A stretch of DNA of 45,140 nt, from the IMG/VR virus record IMGVR_UViG_3300027525_000008, positions 1-45,140 of that record, one strand, 5' to 3'. Numbering within the stretch: the stretch's first letter is position 1; each line of letters starts with the position of its first letter. Positions 7,626 through 14,271 of the stretch are shown one piece after another. A program made the translations under genes and the position numbers. The stretch comes from a virus. The notes below the pieces were generated by a model. That model saw only the letters and a program-made list of their open reading frames with translations, made no database searches and was not told the origin of the DNA.

Positions 7626-7654
7626 TTGCAATTGTATCCAAAAGGTAGTATAAT
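7626..7654 (+). promoter_or_regulatory. Sigma70-like promoter reading into the structured non-coding region
   Basis: TTGCAA (7626-7631), a 17-bp spacer, TATAAT (7649-7654). It starts 14 bp after the frameshift-extension stop and reads into the non-coding stretch at 7660-8383. No gene starts for more than 700 bp downstream, so the first product is probably RNA. Confidence 0.6.
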
Positions 7655-7675
7655 TGTTTAATATAATAATGCTAA

Positions 7676-7683
7676 TATAAATA
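7676..7683 (+). promoter_or_regulatory. T4-type late promoter core TATAAATA upstream of the structured region
   Basis: An exact TATAAATA core about 20 bp downstream of the sigma70-like -10 box and on the same strand. Together the two sites would let the non-coding stretch be transcribed both early and late. The sequence around it is very AT-rich, so chance occurrence is possible. Confidence 0.45.
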
Positions 7684-7764
7684 AATCACACTATTAAAAC
7701 TAACATAAAACTAACATAAAGAACACAAAGCTAATACAATGATTATCACATCTAATATAAATTA

Positions 7765-8200
7765 CATAGTGGATCTGTTAGTTGGGTTGCCAACTCGGGA
7801 TTGAATCTGCCAGTGTAAAAACTGTTGCCGTTGGACTAGTGGGGATGAATTCCTACAATCTTCTCGTAAACCACATATACAAGTATTCTAATTACAACAG
7901 CCACGGCTCTAAAGGCGCGTGGTTGACCAGTTTAATAATATAACCGATGATAGGCTACTATAGCACTATCGACTCTGTGATGTTTTTTAATGTATAGATA
8001 TCATAAGGGTGCCGTTGGGTCGTAAGACGCAATAGTGAATGACGAGGGGATCGCCAACCGACCTCGCTGTATCTGGCAGCTAGTTCACATACATTAGGTA
8101 CGAAACATAGGACAGAACACAACCTGTTTATAGTTTTTTATCAATTGTCCTGGCAACAGGGCAATTGTGGATACTCTTCAGGACAGAATATATAAGATTG
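7765..8200 (+). ncRNA. Candidate large structured non-coding RNA
   Basis: The 771-bp gap 7613-8383 has no credible gene, yet 7765-8200 is visibly richer in G and C than its surroundings and dense in hairpins. AGTTGG/CCAACT closes a GTTG loop at 7780-7795. CCACG/CGTGG pairs at 7901-7922. A 9-bp stem with one bulged A spans 7949-7970. A GTAA tetraloop lies at 8019-8028. CGAGG/CCTCG pairs at 8043-8066. An 11-bp stem with a GCAA tetraloop spans 8142-8167. CTGCCAG (7807-7813) can pair with CTGGCAG (8073-8079), which would close a large multibranch domain. TGCCGTTGG occurs at 7826 and 8010, AGGACAGAA at 8109 and 8180. Promoters lie upstream at 7626-7683. The ends are approximate. Phages are known to carry giant ornate RNAs such as GOLLD and ROOL; I cannot assign a class. 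From 8200 to 8383 the sequence is AT-rich with a weak AGGTC/GACCT hairpin at 8305-8318 and nothing else clear. Confidence 0.6.
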
Positions 8201-8383
8201 ATTATATTATATAATATCTAATACCATATAATAATATTATTAATTTAAAAAACAAATACTGAATTAATTGAATGAGTGGAACGAAAGAAATTAATGAAAG
8301 TATTAGGTCTTTAGACCTTTAAAGATAACTACATAATTACTATAGTTAAATAGATAGTAATGATTATATAGAAATGGACAGAT

Positions 8384-8929
8384 ATGGCTAGTAAAAGTAA
8401 AACAAAAGGAAGTAGTTATGAACGTGATGTTGCTAAATTTCTAAGTGAGAAATATGGTGATAGCTTTGTACGTGTTCCCAATAGTGGTGCATACATCGGT
8501 GGTAGTAACTTCCATCGTGCACAGCATCTTAGTGAAGGCCAAGTTCGTAGTTTTAAGGGAGATATTATTCCACCAGATGATTGGAAGTATTTTAATTGTG
8601 AGTGTAAGAATTATGCAGACTTTACATTTCACCACTTTTTTATGGATAAACATATACCGATATTAGAAGATTGGATTGACCAATGTCTTGATGTTGCCGA
8701 AGATAATGATGTTAATATTATGTTTATTAAAATTACTCGTAAAGGTCAATTTATTTGTTATCCGGAACGTATGTATCAGGCGGGATTCACAACAACTAAC
8801 TATACAATATATGATAGTGCAAAGCACGGTAAATGGATTTTTGCCGCATGGGATCCATTTTGGATGAAGAATACAGATAAGATCAAAGATGCGTGTGTCA
8901 ATGGATTTGACAAAAATTCTTTTTACTAA
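8384..8929 (+). CDS. PDDEXK nuclease resembling Hjc-type Holliday junction resolvase
   Basis: A 181-residue protein with the order of motifs seen in archaeal Hjc-like and related PDDEXK nucleases: KGSSYERDVAKFL at the N-terminus (E13), RVPNSGAYIGGS, then KGDIIPP (D60) and NCECKN (E73-x-K75). E13, D60, E73 and K75 would form the metal-binding catalytic set. Hjc enzymes cut four-way DNA junctions; in a T4-like phage such an activity could help resolve or debranch replicating DNA, the job of endonuclease VII (gp49) in T4, but the biochemical role here is inferred. The gene is alone on the plus strand after the non-coding region. Its TAA stop overlaps the TAG stop of the convergent downstream gene. 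The ribosome-binding site is weak. Confidence 0.65.
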   Translation: MASKSKTKGSSYERDVAKFLSEKYGDSFVRVPNSGAYIGGSNFHRAQHLSEGQVRSFKGDIIPPDDWKYFNCECKNYADFTFHHFFMDKHIPILEDWIDQCLDVAEDNDVNIMFIKITRKGQFICYPERMYQAGFTTTNYTIYDSAKHGKWIFAAWDPFWMKNTDKIKDACVNGFDKNSFY

Positions 8930-9258
8930 CTTTCTAGATAAATCTTTAAGATATACAAACAAGTCATAGTTACAAATAGGCTAATAGACAATGCAGGTAA
9001 GAATTGAATATTTTTAACTAGAAATACAAATAATGGAAAGAATACTAAACTAACTAAGACAAATATAATTGTCTCTTTTGCTAACTGTGAAAATACTTCA
9101 ACATTAACACCTGAATAATACATAAAGAGAATACTAACAACACTAGTTAAAGGTATACCCAGAATCAAAGCGCCCAACGTAGGATTACCACGTTGGGCCA
9201 CAGTGACTACACTGGCGATTATAATACCACCAACCAATGCTTTAATGATAAATTCCAT
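8926..9258 (-). CDS. Small multi-pass membrane protein, DUF3147-like
   Basis: A 110-residue, strongly hydrophobic protein with about four predicted membrane segments: residues 4-21, 28-48, 61-83 and 87-107. The stretch NPTLGALILGIPLTSVVSIL and the following short hydrophilic turn match the pattern of bacterial DUF3147 inner-membrane proteins (GGLLASLPLTS-type motif). Function in bacteria is unknown. There is no signal peptide apart from the first membrane segment, and no holin-like charged tail. It ends in a stop overlapping that of the convergent nuclease gene and follows a 61-residue gene by 2 nt, so the two are co-transcribed. It looks like a host-derived gene; a role in altering the host membrane is only a guess. 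Confidence 0.6.
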   Translation of the reverse strand: MEFIIKALVGGIIIASVVTVAQRGNPTLGALILGIPLTSVVSILFMYYSGVNVEVFSQLAKETIIFVLVSLVFFPLFVFLVKNIQFLPALSISLFVTMTCLYILKIYLES

Positions 9259-9260
9259 TT

Positions 9261-9446
9261 TTACTCTTTGGGAGTTTTGCGCAATGGTGGTTTACGAAAC
9301 TTATACTTCATATCAGCAGCATCAGTACCTAATCCTTCTTGAATAGTCTGTACTTTTCCACCCTTTTTCAAAAATTCTTGAAATGCTATATTTGCATCAT
9401 TGCGATCTTTTGTTGACTTGTCGGTAGGTTGTCGTGTGATACTCAT
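9261..9446 (-). CDS. Small basic hypothetical protein
   Basis: A 61-residue, Lys/Arg-rich protein with no recognised domain. The middle (AFQEFLKKGGKVQTIQEGLG) looks like a short helix plus turn, and the C-terminus is basic and Pro-rich (KYKFRKPPLRKTPKE). The start is well supported by AGGAGA five bases upstream and by a GATAAATAT late-type motif 27 bp before the ATG. It is read with the membrane protein downstream. I do not recognise it. Confidence 0.65.
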   Translation of the reverse strand: MSITRQPTDKSTKDRNDANIAFQEFLKKGGKVQTIQEGLGTDAADMKYKFRKPPLRKTPKE

Positions 9447-9472
9447 AAAAATCTCCTGTTTGTTATTATAGT

Positions 9473-9481
9473 ATATTTATC
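9473..9481 (-). promoter_or_regulatory. Late-type promoter GATAAATAT
   Basis: GATAAATAT on the minus strand, 27 bp upstream of the 61-residue gene and just after a strong terminator, so it starts the transcript for that gene and the DUF3147-like gene. It differs from the recurring nonamer only at the last base. Confidence 0.55.
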
Positions 9482-9504
9482 ATAACAAAATATCTAGAGT
9501 TTGT

Positions 9505-9622
9505 CAATTAAAAAACCCAGCACATTACTGTACTGGGTCTTCTTTCCCTATGATATAGGGAATAGCATAAAAAGTAGTTGCAATGAGAGTTGAGAGGGTA
9601 ACAATCTATCTTTTTATGTTAT
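9505..9622 (-). ncRNA. Candidate small RNA of about 115 nt
   Basis: This 118-bp interval has a sigma70-like promoter immediately upstream (9629-9657) and a strong intrinsic terminator at its end (9509-9538), with no open frame between. The predicted transcript folds into three hairpins: a 9-bp stem CATAAAAAG/CTTTTTATG (9618-9610 with 9574-9566) enclosing a 35-nt pyrimidine-rich loop (read on the minus strand), a perfect 8-bp TTCCCTAT/ATAGGGAA stem with a 3-nt loop (9544-9562), and the terminator stem. A simple alternative is that the hairpins only end the long minus-strand operon from 14142 and that the promoter motif is accidental. Confidence 0.5.
9509..9538 (-). terminator. Intrinsic terminator
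   Basis: On the minus strand a 10-bp stem, ACCCAGTACA with TGTGCTGGGT (one G-U pair), closes a GTAA tetraloop and is followed by TTTTTT. It would end both the candidate small RNA and readthrough from the gp55-47-46 operon before the next late promoter. Confidence 0.88.
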
Positions 9623-9628
9623 AGCTAT

Positions 9629-9657
9629 ATACTAGCATACTATTATTAGTATGTCAA
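9629..9657 (-). promoter_or_regulatory. Sigma70-like promoter for the candidate small RNA
   Basis: On the minus strand: TTGACA (9657-9652), 17 bp, TAGTAT (9634-9629), placing a start near 9622. It matches the portal promoter box for box. It lies 7 bp beyond the stop of the Hc1-like gene. Confidence 0.6.
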
Positions 9658-9663
9658 GTTTTT

Positions 9664-9840
9664 TTACATATTATTTTTCTTTTCTTGAATTTCTGCGCGG
9701 CGTGACTTGGTTAGTTTACCGATATCGCCTAGTGCTTTACGAGCCCTTGCGGCTGCTGCTTTTACTCCCTTTTCTTCAAACGATGCATGTTCTTTAATAT
9801 ATACTTCAATTTGTTCTAAAATTTGATCATGATTTGTCAT
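9664..9840 (-). CDS. Hc1 histone-H1-like small basic protein
   Basis: A 58-residue protein starting at ATG 9840-9838 after a GGAGA ribosome-binding site and ending at TAA 9666-9664. Its core, EEKGVKAAAARARKALGDIG followed by KLTKSRR (about residues 22-48), matches the conserved segment of chlamydial Hc1-type histone-H1-like proteins (EKGNKAAGTRARKAL-type), small relatives of which are common in marine T4-like phages. Hc1 proteins bind and condense DNA. In phages the role is unproven; nucleoid remodelling or control of phage DNA access is plausible. It is the last gene of the minus-strand recombination/late-sigma operon, 9 nt after the gp46 stop. Confidence 0.75.
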   Translation of the reverse strand: MTNHDQILEQIEVYIKEHASFEEKGVKAAAARARKALGDIGKLTKSRRAEIQEKKNNM

Positions 9841-9849
9841 TATTTTCTC

Positions 9850-11646
9850 CTATATGACTGTATCTAGTTCAACACCGGGTTCAAGTGTTTCAGTTTCTTG
9901 TGCAAATGTAGTGAACCCATTTTCTTTAACTACATTTAATACATCACTAACTCGTCCCACAAGTTCGTCTCGGTGAGATACTAGAAATAGTGATCGTCCA
10001 CTATCCCTTACCATCTTTTTCAGAACTGCTAGTGATGCTTCAACACCATTGGTGTCCATTCCACTGTCAATAAGTTCATCAATGAATAATACATTGATTG
10101 TACTGTACAGCGATTCAAATATATCACGAAATGCCCATGATAAACCTAAAATAAGTCTATTGCGTTCGCCACGTGATAAATTATCAAAATCTAAATCTCT
10201 ACCCAACTCAGTAATTTCTACAGATAGATCACTTTGGAAACGAACCTCGTGTGGTAACCCTAGTTTATCTAAGTATGTTTGTAGCCTTGTATTTAGAAAG
10301 TTTAAATTTTGGTCAATAATCTTTTTTCGAATGAAACTATCTTTGTTTGTTAATAATTTCATTAGGAATTCTTGATGTTCACGATATGATACAAGTGCAT
10401 TCATATTTGTATAGTCTAATTCTTCAAGTGCGCTATCTCTCATTTCATTAATTTGGTCTGTATACGGATCTTCTAAAAGTTTCTTTTGTTCAATCTGCTC
10501 TTGTAACAATCTAACTGAGTTTTGATGTTCATATGCATCATTTAGTGTTTTATAAAACACTGATGGCTTATTACCAATTTCACCGATTTCTGCAACAACA
10601 GTTTCATATTCTTGTAGTTGTGTATTATTTGCAAGTAGTTGCATCGTAGATTCTTGCTTTTGTTCTTCCTTTGCTGCAAGAATGCTTTCTTGTTTATCAT
10701 CGTGCATTTCTTGGCCACAAGCATAACACGTATGCTCTTTCAGTAATTTTATTTCATTTTTAAGTTTAGAAATAACTTTTTCTTGTTTTACATCGTCTGC
10801 ATTAATATTACTTATCCAACGTAATGCATCATCTATGCGTGTTTTCTTTTCATTGAACTCTGCGATCAAAGCATGATTCTGAATCTCTTCGTCTATATCT
10901 ATATGTGATAACGCATCTAGTCCTGCTTCAAGGTCTTTGATGTCTGTTTCATGTTTCTGTGCCCATACACGTTGTCTACGTTCAATATCTTTGATAGATT
11001 TTAAAATACGTCCATTTGCATCTTCAATTGATTTTAGACGATATTCTTCATCTTTGATTTGTTCTTTCGTAGATTTAACATCATCGCGTAAACATTCTGC
11101 CTTACGTGAAAGTTCTGTGATTCCTAGTAGTTCTTCAATGATATCACGTTGGTCGCCTGCTCTCATACTTAGAAATGGTTCTGTGTATGTATTAAGAGCT
11201 ACGATATGTTTAAACATAGAATGAGAAATACCAATAATAGAATCAACTTCTACTTGTGTTTGGCGCATTTCTCCTTGTGCTTCATCTTCAACTTCATTTA
11301 TTTCAACGTTATCACGCTTTAACCTGAATACATTAGGTGAGCGACCCCGTTCAATGCGGTAATCGCTTCCGTTATATTCAAAATCAACTGTGACTAACAT
11401 GCCTTTGCCGTTAGTCTTATTGATTAAGTTATTCTTTTTGATGTTTGTTAATGCATTACCGTATAATCCATATGATAGTGCATTGATAAGAGTTGTCTTA
11501 CCCGTACCGTTACGTGAACCATCACCGCCTAGGTCTAGGTTGTTTCCTAGAACAAGTGACAAAGAATCTCTTTCTAAGTCAATTGCTTGTGTAACGTTGC
11601 CTACACTCATAAAGTTTCGAATTGTAATATTTTTAATCTTTAGCAA
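9850..11646 (-). CDS. 46: Recombination endonuclease ATPase subunit gp46 (Rad50/SbcC-like)
   Basis: A 598-residue SMC-type ATPase. Walker A is GSRNGTGKTT (residues 43-52), followed by long coiled coils around a zinc-hook CYAC (C307, C310). The ABC signature is LSRGERNRL (residues 490-498) and Walker B is INVLFIDE (517-524). T4 gp46 pairs with nuclease gp47 to resect double-strand ends for recombination-dependent replication and to degrade host DNA; T4 gp46 is 560 residues. Translation appears to start at TTG (11646-11644), 8 nt after the SDR stop and preceded by GAGAGGTAG; the frame LKIKNITIRNF from there is the expected N-terminus. Its partner gp47 lies upstream in the same operon, separated by an SDR-like gene. 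Confidence 0.95.
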   Translation of the reverse strand: MLKIKNITIRNFMSVGNVTQAIDLERDSLSLVLGNNLDLGGDGSRNGTGKTTLINALSYGLYGNALTNIKKNNLINKTNGKGMLVTVDFEYNGSDYRIERGRSPNVFRLKRDNVEINEVEDEAQGEMRQTQVEVDSIIGISHSMFKHIVALNTYTEPFLSMRAGDQRDIIEELLGITELSRKAECLRDDVKSTKEQIKDEEYRLKSIEDANGRILKSIKDIERRQRVWAQKHETDIKDLEAGLDALSHIDIDEEIQNHALIAEFNEKKTRIDDALRWISNINADDVKQEKVISKLKNEIKLLKEHTCYACGQEMHDDKQESILAAKEEQKQESTMQLLANNTQLQEYETVVAEIGEIGNKPSVFYKTLNDAYEHQNSVRLLQEQIEQKKLLEDPYTDQINEMRDSALEELDYTNMNALVSYREHQEFLMKLLTNKDSFIRKKIIDQNLNFLNTRLQTYLDKLGLPHEVRFQSDLSVEITELGRDLDFDNLSRGERNRLILGLSWAFRDIFESLYSTINVLFIDELIDSGMDTNGVEASLAVLKKMVRDSGRSLFLVSHRDELVGRVSDVLNVVKENGFTTFAQETETLEPGVELDTVI

Positions 11647-11653
11647 AAGTAAT

Positions 11654-12256
11654 CTACCTCTCTCTTGCGAATTGTCCTGATTGAATTGGATCTAAACTAA
11701 TTTCGTTTATATTAACATATTCTGGTTGAGAAAGCAACCATAAAATAGTTTCTGCAATATACTCAACGTCTAATAGTTTTCTATCTGGATGCTTTTTAAT
11801 AACATTTGGTGTTGTTAGACTACCCGGAGATAACAATGTGGTTTTTACATTTGAACCACCAATTGCCATGTAGGATAAATCTCTGTTATAGTTTTTCAAT
11901 GCTTTCTTTTCCGTTGGGTATCTCCAAGTTCTTCCTTTAACACCTGTATCTGCAGTACTTCCAATATGTATGAAATGTGCAGACACTTGTTCATCTTTGA
12001 TACGATTGTACATTGTCTCTGCTAACAATGTTTGGTGGAACTTCCACATAGCAGAATTGTTTATAAAGACATTGCAGCCTTCAGATATGAAAAAGTCTGC
12101 TAATTTGTTTTGCATTTGCTGTGATGTAAGATCCCAATCATTTACCCTAGAAGCAGTAAAATAATCAATGTTATCCACAGTATCAAAAAGATTACATATT
12201 TCTTTACAAAGCCCATATTCTTTATTACCTGTTATTAAGACTCTCTTATAGTCCAT
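11654..12256 (-). CDS. Short-chain dehydrogenase/reductase-like protein between genes 47 and 46
   Basis: A 200-residue Rossmann-fold protein of the SDR type. The N-terminus VLITGNKEYGLCKEI (residues 6-20) corresponds to the TGxxxGxG nucleotide-binding loop, but in altered form. NNSA (residues 66-69) stands for the family NNAG. A Ser in HIGSTADT, then YPTEKKA (Tyr-xxx-Lys), provide the catalytic Ser, Tyr and Lys, and LLSPGSLTTP is the PG motif. SDR enzymes oxidise or reduce hydroxyl or carbonyl groups with NAD(P); the substrate cannot be told. The length is about 50 residues shorter than typical. The gene overlaps the end of gene 47 by 11 nt and precedes gene 46 by 7 nt, so it is translationally embedded in the recombination operon. 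Confidence 0.7.
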   Translation of the reverse strand: MDYKRVLITGNKEYGLCKEICNLFDTVDNIDYFTASRVNDWDLTSQQMQNKLADFFISEGCNVFINNSAMWKFHQTLLAETMYNRIKDEQVSAHFIHIGSTADTGVKGRTWRYPTEKKALKNYNRDLSYMAIGGSNVKTTLLSPGSLTTPNVIKKHPDRKLLDVEYIAETILWLLSQPEYVNINEISLDPIQSGQFARER

Positions 12257-13268
12257 TATAAATCTCTATTAATATATTTTTATCAAAAGTTCCATCTAAT
12301 GATGTTAACTGTGATAATACAATTTGATCGATAGTTTCAAAATGTATCTCAGCAGATGTATCTTCTTCGTGTTCGTTTGACTTCACAGGAACAAGTGTTA
12401 TATCACGCAATGAATATGTTTCAATAAAGGTATCTTTGATAAAATTTGCCTCTTCGTATGATATATCAATATCAAGTGAAACTTTAACTGTTGACTTGGG
12501 TAGTAAATACTTATCCGGATCGTCTAATAACTTTGAAAGTTGTATCGTCTTGTATTTTGGTGCATCTCTCCAAGCATAAAATTCAGGTTCACCATCCCAT
12601 TCTAAAAACATCCACCCGCGGTCATCATCCCATGCATCAGAGAAGTTATGAGGGAATGCATTACCAGTATAGATAATGTTATCTTTAACTTGTCGCTGAT
12701 GGAAATGACCAGTAAATACATAGTCTTGGTTGGCAAACATCTCACGCTTTAGACCGCCGTGATCTGGCATCTCTACCATTGCATTCAATTTGAATGTAGG
12801 CAGTTCAAAGTGACCAAACATATACTTGGATTTGATTTTCGGAACTTTCTTCCATTCATCGCCTACTAGCCAACTTACTAGTGCAACATCACCATTAATG
12901 GTTGTATCATCAACAACTGTGATATTTTCAAATTCCTTAGCAAACTCTACGCTACTAACTTCACGACTTTCACGATAAAATAAATCATGATTACCTTTAA
13001 TGAAATAAACATTTTCAAATGCATCATTGAGTTTACGTAAACTCTCAATAGAATATTTCATTGTTGATATATTTAAACTGGCACGATTATGATGCCAATC
13101 CCCGCCGAATATACACGTTTCGCATCCGCGCTCTTTTGCTTGCTCAATAAACCAATCAACAAAGTCACTACAATCTTTATTGTGTTGTTGTGCGTTGTTT
13201 CGCATTCCAAAATGTATATCTGTAAAGTATGCTAATTTTTTGAATAAATTATCACTCATCGTCTGCAT
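12246..13268 (-). CDS. 47: Recombination endonuclease nuclease subunit gp47 (Mre11/SbcD-like)
   Basis: A calcineurin-like metallophosphoesterase of about 340 residues, close to T4 gp47 (339). The metal-binding motifs are in order: DIHFG (D-x-H), GGDWHHNR, KGNHD and GHFHQRQ. With gp46 it forms the Mre11-Rad50-type complex that resects DNA ends. Two starts are possible: ATG at 13268, with AAAGAGA close upstream, or ATG at 13259 (MSDNLFKKL), which overlaps the gp55 stop as ATGAGTGA and better matches a T4-like N-terminus. The gene lies directly downstream of gp55 in the same operon. Confidence 0.95.
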   Translation of the reverse strand: MQTMSDNLFKKLAYFTDIHFGMRNNAQQHNKDCSDFVDWFIEQAKERGCETCIFGGDWHHNRASLNISTMKYSIESLRKLNDAFENVYFIKGNHDLFYRESREVSSVEFAKEFENITVVDDTTINGDVALVSWLVGDEWKKVPKIKSKYMFGHFELPTFKLNAMVEMPDHGGLKREMFANQDYVFTGHFHQRQVKDNIIYTGNAFPHNFSDAWDDDRGWMFLEWDGEPEFYAWRDAPKYKTIQLSKLLDDPDKYLLPKSTVKVSLDIDISYEEANFIKDTFIETYSLRDITLVPVKSNEHEEDTSAEIHFETIDQIVLSQLTSLDGTFDKNILIEIYNGL

Positions 13269-14142
13269 AAATCTCTTTAATAGTTTCTGTTGGTATTTGG
13301 TCGTCTGTGATATTAGTTCTAATAATTTTCTTCCACCGCTCTTGTGACTTCATTTCATGTTCAAGTTGTCTTGTCCAACTAGGAGCCTGCCCTGATTTCT
13401 CTAATAGATCATCTCTGATGCCTTGATTTTTCTTTTCGATATTAAGAACACGTGTGAATGAATTATTGACTGCTGCTGTGTAATAAGCAAATGGATTATC
13501 TGATTTTGCTTCATTAAACTGTAGTCCAATTTGTGTCAACTGTAATAATGCTTGTCCTCTCATTTCGTCAATATATGTGTATCCACGCCAGTTACCACGC
13601 TGTGAATAGCGTTCTACAAGTTTGATATACATATTTGCCAATGTAGCAGTAATCTTACCAGATGTCAAGTCAAATTCTTTATCTTTATTGTGATGTGATA
13701 TACCTACTTCAGAAACTTCGCCATTTCTTAGAATATAATGCTTGTAAGGTGGAAAGTTTAATTTAACTTTGTGATCTGCTACAGTCTTGGGATTTAGTTT
13801 TCTGCCAGGTTCATCCGGAATATGTTCAAATGTCATAACACGGAATACTAATTCTTCTTCATTGAATGAATTTTTGTCTACAGCAAAATCAACTTGTTTT
13901 TTCTTTTTGTCAGTGTTCAAATCCCATGCAGCCTTTTGAATACGGTCTGCCTTTGTCTGTCTAGCAACATCCATTAATGAATTTAGTTCTGTTTTTAGAT
14001 CAAGTTCACCAGCAATATTATCAATGATTACATCAAATTGATTGTATAGGTCACGATCTTCAAACCATGAAAAATTAGATTTAGAAATATGAATTTGTTT
14101 TAGCATATCTCTATTGTTTAAATAATTTTGCCTTCTGGCCAT
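13252..14142 (-). CDS. 55: Late-transcription sigma factor gp55
   Basis: A 296-residue protein with a sigma region 2-like block: YIDEMRGQALLQLTQIGLQF, then NPFAYYTAAVNNSFTRVLNI (about residues 197-242). T4 gp55 directs host RNA polymerase to TATAAATA late promoters. The protein is much longer than T4 gp55 (185 residues); roughly 100 extra residues lie upstream of the sigma core, including a basic, conserved-looking segment (GRKLNPKTVADHKVKLNFPP). It is first in its operon, preceded by AGGAGA and a consensus sigma70 promoter (14171-14199), consistent with expression before the late genes. It ends TGA TAA, overlapping the start of gene 47. Confidence 0.88.
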   Translation of the reverse strand: MARRQNYLNNRDMLKQIHISKSNFSWFEDRDLYNQFDVIIDNIAGELDLKTELNSLMDVARQTKADRIQKAAWDLNTDKKKKQVDFAVDKNSFNEEELVFRVMTFEHIPDEPGRKLNPKTVADHKVKLNFPPYKHYILRNGEVSEVGISHHNKDKEFDLTSGKITATLANMYIKLVERYSQRGNWRGYTYIDEMRGQALLQLTQIGLQFNEAKSDNPFAYYTAAVNNSFTRVLNIEKKNQGIRDDLLEKSGQAPSWTRQLEHEMKSQERWKKIIRTNITDDQIPTETIKEIYADDE

Positions 14143-14170
14143 TTTTGTATTCTCCTAATAATTTATTATT

Positions 14171-14199
14171 ATTATACATTGTTTTTATGTAGTTGTCAA
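14171..14199 (-). promoter_or_regulatory. Consensus sigma70 promoter of the gp55-47-46 operon
   Basis: On the minus strand: TTGACA (14199-14194), exactly 17 bp, TATAAT (14176-14171). This is a perfect match to the bacterial housekeeping consensus and lies 29 bp upstream of the gp55 ATG. Confidence 0.9.
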
Positions 14200-14215
14200 C
14201 CTATTTAACGTTTTC

Positions 14216-14248
14216 CAAATATACGCAGTTTATACTGTGATAAATACT
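14216..14248 (+). promoter_or_regulatory. Extended late promoter element, copy 1
   Basis: A 33-bp element with the blocks CAAATATACG, AGTTTATAC and TGATAAATACT. It matches the element at 23869-23901 at 30 of 33 positions. The GATAAATAC core (14239-14247) is 25 bp before the first central-baseplate gene. Conservation well upstream of the core, which is not seen in T4 late promoters, suggests an extra recognition site. Confidence 0.75.
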
Positions 14249-14271
14249 GATGTAATCTAGGAGAAGCAGTT

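Noticed and set aside
7693-7722. Adjacent direct repeats of ACTAACATAAA-type sequence
   Set aside because: Only two short copies in very AT-rich DNA; no array, palindrome or origin-like arrangement.
7765-8200. Assignment of the structured region as RNase P RNA or tmRNA
   Set aside because: The GAGGAAAGUCC box of RNase P is absent, and only loose resemblances exist (a GTAAGA loop, ACAGAA). There is no tRNA-like T arm and no tag reading frame ending in an Ala-Leu-Ala-Ala-type sequence.
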